Part shown: piece by piece, positions 1 through 5,301 of the stretch
Numbering within the stretch: the first letter of the stretch is position 1
How the letters are laid out: each line of letters opens with the position of its first letter
Assembly (NCBI GenBank): GCA_005878515.1
Contig: VBLZ01000085.1
Span: 1 to 5,301, forward strand
Direction: 5' to 3'
DNA length: 5,301 bases
DNA from: Methanobacteriota archaeon
GTDB taxonomy: Archaea > Thermoplasmatota > Thermoplasmata > RBG-16-68-12
Translations under genes and position numbers: made by a program
The notes under the pieces: generated by a model
Told to the model about the DNA's origin: nothing
The model's input: the letters and a program-made list of their open reading frames with translations, nothing else
Databases searched by the model: none

Positions 1-1
1 C

Positions 2-409
2 CTATTCAGCGGATACTGGCAACAGAAAGGCTGGACGAACTCGGATGGCCCGAATGGTCGAATCCACACCGTGGCGATTATCGCTTGGCCAGCGGACAAT
101 TCGGTCGTGGGTGGATCGACGGAGATTGGCATCGTCGCGTTCGCCGGGGATCGCGGTATCTCGCTCGTTGAGGTCAGCACGGACGGCGGTTCGACTTGGA
201 ACGCTGCGACCCCGCTGAAGGCGCCAGTGTCGGGTCTCACGTGGAGCCTATGGAAGTACACGCCGACTGGACCCCTGTCCGGGGGCTCCCACCGGATCGT
301 CGCGCGCGCCTATGATGGGACCGGCCTGATCCAGGATTCCGTTCCCGAACCGCCGTTCCCCAGTGGCGCTAAGGGCTACGACTCAATCACCTTGCTCGTG
401 TCGCAGTAA
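2..409 (+). CDS. Sulfite-oxidase-type molybdopterin oxidoreductase, C-terminal dimerisation domain (5' partial)
   Basis: The frame is open from the first complete codon at position 2 to a TAA at 407-409, giving 135 visible residues; the true start lies off the left edge. The internal GTG at 69-71 and ATG-like positions are not credible starts, because family-like sequence (GYWQQKGW) precedes them. The segment resembles the immunoglobulin-like Mo-co oxidoreductase dimerisation domain at the C terminus of sulfite oxidase/SorA-like enzymes. The characteristic features are FAGDRGISLVEVSTDGG, then a WNAA / WSLWKY stretch, then HRIVARAYDGTG before a proline-rich tail ending GYDSI. Such enzymes carry out two-electron oxidation or reduction at a Mo-pterin centre, often outside the membrane. 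The molybdopterin-binding domain and its cysteine ligand are not in the window, so substrate and localisation cannot be told. The gene ends 5 nt before the stop of the opposing small membrane gene. Family assignment is fairly sure; the exact enzyme is unknown. Confidence 0.82.
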   Translation, partial: LFSGYWQQKGWTNSDGPNGRIHTVAIIAWPADNSVVGGSTEIGIVAFAGDRGISLVEVSTDGGSTWNAATPLKAPVSGLTWSLWKYTPTGPLSGGSHRIVARAYDGTGLIQDSVPEPPFPSGAKGYDSITLLVSQ

Positions 410-414
410 GCCGA

Positions 415-615
415 TCACGTATGCTTTGCGGCTCGACTGGATCGAATCCCGAACGCAAGAATTCCGAGGCCCACAATCGCCGTAATCGAGCCGATCCAGA
501 TCCATGGCGGGTTGTTCGACATGAACGATCCGGGGATGTACCCCGCGCCTTGGAGAGCGAAGACCGTGCCTGCGAGCAGGACGAGGACTCCAAACACGAC
601 GAAGACGATCCGCAT
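415..615 (-). CDS. Small two-segment integral membrane protein of unknown function
   Basis: This is a 66-residue protein starting at ATG 613-615 and ending TGA at 415-417. It has two hydrophobic segments: about residues 3-26 (IVFVVFGVLVLLAGTVFALQ) and about 37-59 (a WIWIGSITAIVGLGILAFG stretch). A short polar loop between them carries GSFMSNNPPW, and the C-terminal tail RSSRAAKHT is basic. The positive tail suggests that both ends face the cytoplasm. Short proteins of this plan (LLxG..ALQG.G...GSFM...W...G......G......G.R) occur widely as uncharacterised membrane proteins, and no biochemical function can be assigned. Coding is supported by the hydrophobic pattern and by a TATA-like box 26 nt upstream of the ATG, which implies a leaderless transcript. 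It converges on the molybdenum-enzyme gene with a 5-nt gap and lies 94 bp downstream of the cupin gene on the same strand. Confidence 0.72.
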   Translation of the reverse strand: MRIVFVVFGVLVLLAGTVFALQGAGYIPGSFMSNNPPWIWIGSITAIVGLGILAFGIRSSRAAKHT

Positions 616-636
616 GGCAATCGCACCTGCGAGCGG

Positions 637-644
637 CCTATAAG
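637..644 (-). promoter_or_regulatory. Archaeal TATA box for the small membrane protein gene
   Basis: On the minus strand this reads CTTATAGG, preceded by a purine-rich ACAAGT that could serve as a TFB recognition element. The first A of the box is 26 nt from the A of the ATG at 615. TATA to transcription start in archaea is about 25-27 nt, so transcription would begin on or very near the start codon, with no leader and no ribosome binding site. No good Shine-Dalgarno is seen upstream of the ATG. Confidence 0.6.
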
Positions 645-670
645 ACTTGTCCCTAAGCGGATCGCTGATG

Positions 671-685
671 TCGCGATATTCGCGA
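671..685. repeat. 15-bp inverted repeat in the intergenic region
   Basis: TCGCGATATTCGCGA consists of two copies of the self-complementary hexamer TCGCGA separated by TAT. The arms pair perfectly over 6 bp. It is centred 37 bp upstream of the TATA box of the small membrane gene and about 30 nt downstream of the cupin stop. It could be an operator or a 3'-end hairpin of the cupin mRNA. There is no T-run after it, so it is not a convincing terminator. It may also be chance. Confidence 0.35.
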
Positions 686-709
686 ACTTCTGCGCTCGTT
701 CTGCAGTAA

Positions 710-1102
710 TCATCCGCCGGTCGTCACGAGGCCTTCCGGCGCCTGCCAGCTGCGATACAGGTCCTCGATCTCGTACGGCGGCGCGTGACAAGAGAGGTAC
801 CGGAGCCGGCCACGACCGACGTTTCGGATTCCGTGGGTCGACCCCGCAGGGAAATAAATCGCCGTGTCGGGTCCGAGCACTTTCCGCTCGCGGCCCGAGG
901 TCACCTCGCCACGCCCCTCGACGATATAGTACATCGACTCGACCGTCCGGTGTTCGTGGACGGGCGTGCTTCCTCCCGGGCGGATGTCGACGACCGTGAT
1001 GAGGAACTTCCGCGACCCGGCGTTGTCCGGCGTGATGAGCTGATACGAGAGGCTCTTGTCGCCCTTCAACGCCTTCGCGTCTTTGCGGTGCACGACCTTC
1101 AT
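710..1102 (-). CDS. Single-domain cupin protein
   Basis: This is a 130-residue protein with one conserved beta-barrel cupin domain, covering roughly residues 30-110. Motif 1 is seen as G43...H49-E-H51...E55...G63 (PVHEHRTVESMYYIVEG). Motif 2 is seen as G77...P85-A-G87...H90...N94 (IYFPAGSTHGIRN). His49, His51, Glu55 and His90 are therefore all present as a complete metal-binding set, so a metal-dependent enzyme or ligand-binding role is possible. The cupin fold alone does not identify the substrate. The start at ATG 1100-1102 (MKVVHRK) is chosen because it begins just before the domain. An in-frame ATG at 1133-1135 would add 11 residues (MPSVPCGRGGR) and lies about 10 nt from the transcription start predicted by the shared A/T box at 1169-1174, so it is a real alternative. 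The frame stays open far upstream, through the antisense of corA, but that part is not coding. The gene is divergent from corA. Confidence 0.85.
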   Translation of the reverse strand: MKVVHRKDAKALKGDKSLSYQLITPDNAGSRKFLITVVDIRPGGSTPVHEHRTVESMYYIVEGRGEVTSGRERKVLGPDTAIYFPAGSTHGIRNVGRGRLRYLSCHAPPYEIEDLYRSWQAPEGLVTTGG

Positions 1103-1168
1103 GCGTCCACCGCGTCCGCAAGGAACGGAGGGCATTTGGAGTTTCCGCATCAGCCCCGCGCACAAGGG

Positions 1169-1174
1169 TTTAAT
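1169..1174. promoter_or_regulatory. TATA box for corA, possibly shared with the divergent cupin gene
   Basis: TTTAAT is the only clearly A/T-rich patch in the 96 bp between the cupin and corA starts. Its first A at 1172 is 27 nt upstream of the corA ATG at 1199, matching a leaderless start. It is preceded by purine-rich ACAAGGG, a plausible TFB recognition element. Read on the other strand it is ATTAAA. This would place a minus-strand start near 1145, giving the cupin a leader of about 10 nt (ATG 1135) or about 43 nt (ATG 1102). The corA use is well supported; the cupin use is inference. Confidence 0.55.
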
Positions 1175-1198
1175 GGGCTGCCTGAGGTTCGCGGCGCG

Positions 1199-2164
1199 AT
1201 GGTCCGCGTCGAGGTCATCGCCTACACGCCGACCGAGTTTCTCGAGGAAATGGACGTCACGATCGGACGTTGCCGCGAACTCGCGGAGACAAACAAGGTG
1301 ACCTGGGTCAACGTCGTCGACCCGGACGGCCGAACCCTCGAGGACCTCGAGACGCTGTTCGGCTTGCATCCGCTGGCTCTCGAAGACGCGCAGAACCAGG
1401 ACCTGCCCCCGAGGGTCGACGTCTACGACGACGTCGTGTTCGTCGTCGCGCGTACGATCGTGTGGGCCGAAGAGCTCGACACCGACCAGCTCTCGCTGTT
1501 CATCGCGAAGAAGTTCATCGTCACAATCCATGATAAGGTGTTCCCGCAGCTTGAGGAGAGCCGAATCCGTTTGCGAAAGAAAGATCCCCGACTGCTGAAG
1601 TCCGGGGCAGACTTCCTCGCCTACACGATCCTGGACGACCTCGTCGACTCGTACTTTCCCCATCTCGACCGACTGCAGAACATCGTCGACGAGCTGGAGG
1701 AGAAGGCCCTGGCCGAGCCGGTCCGCGAGACCGCGAACACGATCCACCAGTTCCGACGGGACCTCCTCATCCTCCGGAACGACCTCCGGCCCCAGCGGGA
1801 CGCGTTCGCGGAACTCGCTCGCGGCGAACTCACCGGATTTCGCAAGGAGACGCGGGAATACTTCCGCGATGTGTACGACCACATGATCCAGACGCTCGAC
1901 CGACTCGACACCCTCCGCGAGGTGAGCGCCGGCCTCATGGAGGTCTACCTCACCGTCGTGAGCAACAGCCTGAACGAAGTCATGAAGACGCTCACCGTCA
2001 TCGCGACGATCATCCTGCCGCTCGGACTCATCGCCAGCGCATACGGAATGAACGTCGCGTTCCCCGGGAAGGAGGACTTCAGCGGTTTCATCGTGTCGCT
2101 CGTCCTGATGGCGATCGTTGTCGTCGTCATGGTGATGTTCTTCCGGCGCCGGAAGTGGCTCTGA
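1199..2164 (+). CDS. corA: CorA-family magnesium/divalent-cation transporter
   Basis: This is a 321-residue membrane channel of the 2-TM-GxN family, close to the usual CorA length of about 315-320. It moves Mg2+ (in some members Co2+ or Ni2+) into the cell as a homopentamer. The N-terminal cytoplasmic alpha/beta domain covers about residues 1-150 and has the family pattern LHPLALEDA (56-64) followed by PPRVDVYDD. A long charged helical region follows (about 150-262). The first membrane helix is about 264-282 and ends in the signature YGMN (282-285), the selectivity filter. A short periplasmic-side loop (about 286-294) precedes a second helix (about 295-314) and the basic tail RRRKWL. The start at ATG 1199 is chosen because the CorA fold begins at once (MVRVEVIAYTPTEF) and a TATA-like box sits 27 nt upstream. 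The frame stays open back to about 785, but that stretch is the antisense of the cupin gene. The methyltransferase follows after 54 bp with its own promoter. Confidence 0.95.
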   Translation: MVRVEVIAYTPTEFLEEMDVTIGRCRELAETNKVTWVNVVDPDGRTLEDLETLFGLHPLALEDAQNQDLPPRVDVYDDVVFVVARTIVWAEELDTDQLSLFIAKKFIVTIHDKVFPQLEESRIRLRKKDPRLLKSGADFLAYTILDDLVDSYFPHLDRLQNIVDELEEKALAEPVRETANTIHQFRRDLLILRNDLRPQRDAFAELARGELTGFRKETREYFRDVYDHMIQTLDRLDTLREVSAGLMEVYLTVVSNSLNEVMKTLTVIATIILPLGLIASAYGMNVAFPGKEDFSGFIVSLVLMAIVVVVMVMFFRRRKWL

Positions 2165-2183
2165 ATCCGCACGAGGCGAGACG

Positions 2184-2190
2184 CTTATAG
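2184..2190 (+). promoter_or_regulatory. Archaeal TATA box upstream of the methyltransferase gene
   Basis: CTTATAG is identical in its seven bases to the box of the small membrane gene, and the purine-rich GCGAGACG lies just before it. The expected transcription start is near 2213, given 25-27 nt from the first A at 2187. That lies downstream of ATG 2201, which argues against that start, and about 6 nt before GTG 2219. The box follows the corA stop by 19 bp, so the methyltransferase can be transcribed independently of corA. Confidence 0.5.
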
Positions 2191-2207
2191 CGAACGCGCG
2201 ATGCCCT

Positions 2208-2212
2208 GGAGG
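2208..2212 (+). promoter_or_regulatory. Shine-Dalgarno-like GGAGG before the GTG start of the methyltransferase
   Basis: GGAGG is followed by a 6-nt spacer and then GTG at 2219-2221, which is good ribosome-binding geometry. It would work only on a transcript that begins upstream of 2208, for example read-through from corA, because the start predicted by the local TATA box (about 2213) would exclude it. Both signals still favour GTG 2219 over ATG 2201. Confidence 0.35.
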
Positions 2213-2218
2213 ATTCCC

Positions 2219-3058
2219 GTGCTGCCCGCGAAGTCCACAGGCGATTCCGATCGCGAGTCCATGCGAATCGCATGGAACGAGAGCGCGGATTCGTACCGCA
2301 AAGGGATGCGAGTCTTCGAGCCGTACGGATTTGACCTGCTCGCCCGGGTGAATCCGAAGATCCGGGAGTCGGCCCTCGATCTTGCGGCGGGCCTCGGTGA
2401 GCCCGCGATGAGCATCGCGCGGATGGTGGGTCCAGACGGCCGGGTCGTGGGCATCGATCTCTCCGAGCAGATGGTGGAGCTTGCCACGCGTATCGCGAAG
2501 GAGCGGCGGATCCCCGGCCTCACGTTTCTTGCGATGGATGCAGAGAGGCTAGACTTCCCCGACGAGTCGTTCGACCTCGTGACGAGCCGGTTCGGTTTCC
2601 ATATCTTCGCTCATCCGGAATTGGTCGCGAAGGAAGCCCATCGAGTCCTCCGGCCGAGGGGCCGGATCGGGATCGTCGTCTGGAGCACGGCGGAGAGAGC
2701 GACGGCCCTCAATGCGGTCGTCGCGCCGATGTTGGAGTTCGCCGACCCAGACGAGACCGGCTATCAACCGACGCCTTTCGAACTCGGTGGTCCTGGCGAG
2801 CTGACGAAGCTGCTCGCAGACGCCGGATTCGTGGAAACGATGGAGGAGCGACGAACCCACACAATGGCATTCGCCGACGAAGATGAGTACATCAAGATCC
2901 TCGTCGAGGGAACGCCGCTCGGCCGTGCGATCAAGGAAGAAGACCCCTCGGTGCAGAAGAAAATCCTCGCGGGCACACGAGTGAATCTGAGGAAATGGAA
3001 ATCACGCAAAGGAATCCAAATCCCGTGCGAGGGCGTCATCGTCACGGCGACGAAGTAG
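2219..3058 (+). CDS. UbiE-like class I SAM-dependent methyltransferase
   Basis: From GTG 2219 this is a 279-residue soluble protein with a Rossmann-type methyltransferase core. Motif I is LDLAAGLGEPA (53-63), the glycine-rich SAM loop. The acidic residue at the end of strand 2 is Asp80 in VVGIDLSEQM. The adenine-contact region is AMDAERLDFPD (105-115, Asp107). Strand 4 is FDLVTSRFGFHIF (118-130), and the post-core segment VLRPRGRIGIVVW (143-155) is typical of the Methyltransf_11/UbiE-COQ5 group. The C-terminal part (about 160-279) holds a less conserved lid and a DAGF element (201-204). The acceptor is unknown: quinone/ubiquinone-type, lipid or small-molecule methylation are all possible. In-frame alternatives are ATG 2201 (285 residues) and ATG 2261. 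GTG 2219 is preferred because of GGAGG at 2208-2212 and because the TATA box at 2184-2190 is too close to 2201. The conserved region begins only at about residue 18, so homology does not decide. The stop at 3056-3058 is 4 nt from that of the opposing gene. Confidence 0.88.
   Translation: MLPAKSTGDSDRESMRIAWNESADSYRKGMRVFEPYGFDLLARVNPKIRESALDLAAGLGEPAMSIARMVGPDGRVVGIDLSEQMVELATRIAKERRIPGLTFLAMDAERLDFPDESFDLVTSRFGFHIFAHPELVAKEAHRVLRPRGRIGIVVWSTAERATALNAVVAPMLEFADPDETGYQPTPFELGGPGELTKLLADAGFVETMEERRTHTMAFADEDEYIKILVEGTPLGRAIKEEDPSVQKKILAGTRVNLRKWKSRKGIQIPCEGVIVTATK
2258..2276. repeat. Perfect 19-bp palindrome within the methyltransferase 5' end
   Basis: Two 9-bp arms, TCCATGCGA and TCGCATGGA, flank a single central A. 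The site spans codons 14-20 of the methyltransferase and contains an in-frame ATG at 2261. It begins about 45 bp downstream of the predicted transcription start. It could be a dimeric-repressor operator, an mRNA hairpin near the start, or a chance result of codon choice. Confidence 0.4.
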
Positions 3059-3062
3059 GGGC

Positions 3063-5258
3063 CTAGCTCCTATCCGTACCTGGAGGAATCTTGGCTTCCG
3101 AAGTCGGGTGCAGGAAGAAGCGGCGGTACATCCCGTCGCGGCGTGCGACGATCAATCCCTCCCGCTCGAGGACTTGGAGATGATAGTAGAGGTTGCCGCT
3201 ACCGAGGGGTAGCGATCGAAGCAATTCCCGGAAGTGAACGCCGGGATGCGTGCCGAGATAGGCAAGTACCTCGCGACGACTTTGGAGATCGAGGATGCTC
3301 TTGACCCGAAGGCGGCTGTACAGAGGTGCCAAGAAGGCCGGTGCCGACTGGGTCAAGACAGCGCCGACCCCAATGACCGCCAGGGCGAGCACCGAAGCGA
3401 TCCAGGGCGCGATGCCGAATCCGAATTGGATACGGATCCCGTAGGCTGCGAGGTCGCCTGTCGGAACGAAGTGAACGATCGACAAGAGAGCTACGACCGC
3501 GAGGAATTCTGCGAATGAAAGGCCGATGGTGACGCCTGCGACGGCGAGGAGGGCGAGGACCGATCGATAGAAGGTCGCGCCGGAAGTTGCTGAGACGATT
3601 CCCGTCGCGAGCAAGACGCCGACGCCGCCGAAAAGAGCGATAAGGGTGGCTCCGAGCACCGGACTGTCTTCGACGCCGAATGCGAGGGCGATTGACAGAG
3701 CAAGACAGCCCAACGCGAGGCACCACACCACCGGGAGAAGCGCTAATCCTTGGACCTTCGCTGCAATCCTTAGGGTTGCACCCGATTCGCGCGGAGTCTT
3801 CCAGGCCACCGCTTGGAACACGCGGACCGATACAGCAACGGGGATGACCGCAAGGGCGCATGAAAGGATTGCTGTCACGGCAAACCAGCTGGGGGGAGGA
3901 ATCACAAAGCCCCCGAAAGCCCGACCGAGAAATTCGAGGGCTGTCTGCTGAAGGACCGCGACCACGAACGCGAACAGGAGCAGGACAGAGCCGATGAGCA
4001 GGAGTCGCGACCGTTTCGCCTCACTCGTGAGGCACTCCGAAGGTCGCACGAGAAGCGTCAGGAAGTCACGTCCCAGGGCCAGCGGTATTCCGGCCACCGT
4101 TGCGAACTCGAACGCCGCGATCCCAGAGGCGACGCTTCCATGGGGAAGGCCCCACACTCGGAACGAAGGGTGGGACATAGTGCCGACCGATGCAATCGCC
4201 TCCCCCGCGGGCGACCATGCGGAGGCTAGGTCCCGCGAGTTGCCTTCGCCATAATTCCCGGTGATTGTCGAAGGCGCGTACCGATCGACCGGAAACGCGA
4301 GGGTCCGCAGAAGCACACCGTCGCCCGCATCGAAGATTCGAATCCCGGCGGGGGTCGGTACCGCGAGCATCTGATCGGTCGGATCCCACGCGGGATAGCC
4401 CGCGAATTGGCTGCACCCGTACGCCCCGGCCGTGTCGTTGTAGCTCCACAAGGTCTGCCCGGAGCGCGAAAGAACGGTCGCGCAGCCATCTAAGTTCGCA
4501 GCCGCGATTCGGTCTCCGGAGTGAGACCATGCGACGCCTCGCTGGTCCCATTCCACACTGGGAGGTTGGTACAACCGTTCATGGCTGACCGCGTCGTAGA
4601 TCGATGGACCCGCGTTCGAACCAAATGCGAGAAGGTGACCGTCCGGCGACCAGTCCACGCTATCGCCCCATGAGGACGCGTTCGTATCCAACCAAAGACG
4701 GCGGTGGGTGGCGACGTCCCAGATTGCATACCGGGCGTTCGAGGTCGTGACAATCTCCGTCCCGTTCGGGGACCACGCGAGTCCCCCGACGAACCAACTG
4801 TGAGCTTGCCAAGAATCCTGTAGGAAACCATCGGGCGTGTAGATGTACACCCATCCGGGGCTCTGAACGAAACCGAGCTCGTTCCCGACCGCAAGGCGGC
4901 GTCCATCGGGCGACCAGCGAACGACGTAGATGTCGCCGGGAACTGACCAAGTCCGGACGGTCCGCCCCGAGAAAGCGTCGAGGATCGCGACGCCGGATGT
5001 GAAGCCTCCGCCGACGGCGACGAATCGGCCGTCCGGTGACCACGAGATGGCGGCGTTCGGGGTCCAGACGGCGCCATACAGCGGCTCGATCTTCGAGACA
5101 GCGGAAACCGCGAGCGGTGGAGCGGTGGCCATGCCGTACGGGTCCACCGAAGCCCTCTCCAGCGAAAGTCCAAGGACGACCGAAAGGAGGACGAGCAGAA
5201 CGACGATCGCCACCAGGGTGCGATGGGCGCACCGCTCGCCGCCCCCGGTGGGTTTCAT
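3063..5258 (-). CDS. Membrane-bound WD40-type propeller protein with C-terminal winged helix (putative transmembrane transcription regulator)
   Basis: This is a 731-residue protein. A short basic N terminus precedes one hydrophobic anchor or signal segment (about 14-32). Seven propeller blades follow, marked by conserved Trp and mostly WSPDG-type turns at W73, W115, W162, W203, W244, W291 and W348; together they span about residues 59-376, enough for a closed seven-bladed ring. A membrane region follows, with hydrophobic stretches near 378-403 (weak), 419-437, 459-481, 503-527, 533-556, 564-598 (one or two helices) and 614-636. The C-terminal domain (about 653-717) is a winged helix: helix 655-669, HFRELLRSL (675-683), recognition helix GSGNLYYHLQVLEREG (686-701) and wing LIVARRDGMYRRFFL. 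N-in topology puts the propeller outside, and the winged helix must be inside to bind DNA. The start at ATG 5258 is chosen because a TATA-like box lies 25 nt upstream; ATG 5264 would add two residues. No kinase or partner regulator is nearby, so direct signal-to-DNA transmission is inferred. Ligand and target genes are unknown. Confidence 0.85.
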   Translation of the reverse strand: MKPTGGGERCAHRTLVAIVVLLVLLSVVLGLSLERASVDPYGMATAPPLAVSAVSKIEPLYGAVWTPNAAISWSPDGRFVAVGGGFTSGVAILDAFSGRTVRTWSVPGDIYVVRWSPDGRRLAVGNELGFVQSPGWVYIYTPDGFLQDSWQAHSWFVGGLAWSPNGTEIVTTSNARYAIWDVATHRRLWLDTNASSWGDSVDWSPDGHLLAFGSNAGPSIYDAVSHERLYQPPSVEWDQRGVAWSHSGDRIAAANLDGCATVLSRSGQTLWSYNDTAGAYGCSQFAGYPAWDPTDQMLAVPTPAGIRIFDAGDGVLLRTLAFPVDRYAPSTITGNYGEGNSRDLASAWSPAGEAIASVGTMSHPSFRVWGLPHGSVASGIAAFEFATVAGIPLALGRDFLTLLVRPSECLTSEAKRSRLLLIGSVLLLFAFVVAVLQQTALEFLGRAFGGFVIPPPSWFAVTAILSCALAVIPVAVSVRVFQAVAWKTPRESGATLRIAAKVQGLALLPVVWCLALGCLALSIALAFGVEDSPVLGATLIALFGGVGVLLATGIVSATSGATFYRSVLALLAVAGVTIGLSFAEFLAVVALLSIVHFVPTGDLAAYGIRIQFGFGIAPWIASVLALAVIGVGAVLTQSAPAFLAPLYSRLRVKSILDLQSRREVLAYLGTHPGVHFRELLRSLPLGSGNLYYHLQVLEREGLIVARRDGMYRRFFLHPTSEAKIPPGTDRS

Positions 5259-5280
5259 CGGCATGCCATGAGGATGGGGC

Positions 5281-5286
5281 GATAAG
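5281..5286 (-). promoter_or_regulatory. Archaeal TATA box for the propeller/winged-helix gene
   Basis: On the minus strand this reads CTTATC, preceded by the A-rich CCAAAAATCC that could form the TFB recognition element. Its A at 5283 is 25 nt from the A of ATG 5258. This supports a leaderless transcript starting at MKPTGGG rather than at the ATG two codons upstream (5264). The right window edge cuts off further upstream elements. Confidence 0.5.
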
Positions 5287-5301
5287 GGATTTTTGGAACA
5301 C

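Noticed and set aside
421..999. Plus-strand frame of 192 residues across the small membrane and cupin genes
   Set aside because: Low-complexity, Arg-rich translation typical of an antisense shadow; no promoter or domain.
387..1163. Long minus-strand frame (258 residues) overlapping the small membrane and cupin genes
   Set aside because: Its product is Arg/Ser-rich, without domains, and shares the same strand with two better supported genes in other frames.
785..1198. Upstream extension of the corA frame to a 459-residue reading frame
   Set aside because: The extra 138 residues are the antisense of the cupin gene and precede the natural CorA N terminus. The TATA box at 1169-1174 would lie inside them.
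1410..1452. GAC/GTC-rich stretch resembling a short tandem repeat
   Set aside because: It is explained by a run of Asp and Val codons in CorA with preferred C-ending codons, not by a DNA repeat.
1103..1882. Upstream extension of the cupin frame on the minus strand to a 390-residue reading frame
   Set aside because: It runs antisense through corA, whose G/C-rich third codon positions keep the opposite frame open. The extra sequence has no recognisable domain, while the sense strand encodes a clear CorA.
3771..3789. Imperfect inverted repeat TGCAATCC-TTA-GGGTTGCA
   Set aside because: It is inside coding sequence, has a mismatch or wobble pair, no T-run and no position suggesting regulation; probably chance.
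4660..5301. Minus-strand frame reaching the right edge, starting upstream of the propeller gene
   Set aside because: It overlaps the propeller gene on the same strand in another frame and gives an Arg-rich product, while the propeller frame has seven regular blades.

Overview
The window most likely comes from a GC-rich archaeon. Four promoters carry an A/T hexamer (CTTATA, CTTATC or TTTAAT) that fits an archaeal TATA box. In three of them it lies 25-27 nt upstream of an ATG, the spacing expected for leaderless archaeal transcripts. A membrane protein ending in an archaeal-style winged helix, and the general gene style, make Thermoplasmatota my best guess. That lineage is an inference and cannot be proved without a search. 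There are no RNA genes, mobile elements, CRISPR arrays or gaps above 300 bp.

Layout, left to right: (1) positions 2-409 (+), the C-terminal end of a sulfite-oxidase-type molybdopterin oxidoreductase whose catalytic part lies off the left edge; (2) 415-615 (-), a 66-residue membrane protein with two hydrophobic segments; (3) 710-1102 (-), a single-domain cupin with a complete metal-ligand set; (4) 1199-2164 (+), a CorA-family divalent-cation transporter with the YGMN signature, divergent from the cupin across a 96-bp intergenic region; (5) 2219-3058 (+), a UbiE-like SAM-dependent methyltransferase with its own promoter; (6) 3063-5258 (-), a 731-residue protein combining an N-terminal membrane anchor, a seven-bladed WD40-like propeller, several transmembrane segments and a C-terminal winged helix-turn-helix.

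The genes do not form one pathway. Only genes 2/3 and 4/5 are in tandem, and genes 2, 4, 5 and 6 each have their own candidate promoter. Both convergent pairs (1/2 and 5/6) leave only 4-5 nt between stop codons, with no terminator visible between them. The most interesting item is gene 6. It looks like a one-component transmembrane regulator with a propeller sensor predicted outside the membrane and a DNA-binding domain inside. Further items are the uniform leaderless promoter architecture, a possibly bidirectional promoter between cupin and corA, and a perfect 19-bp palindrome just inside the methyltransferase gene.
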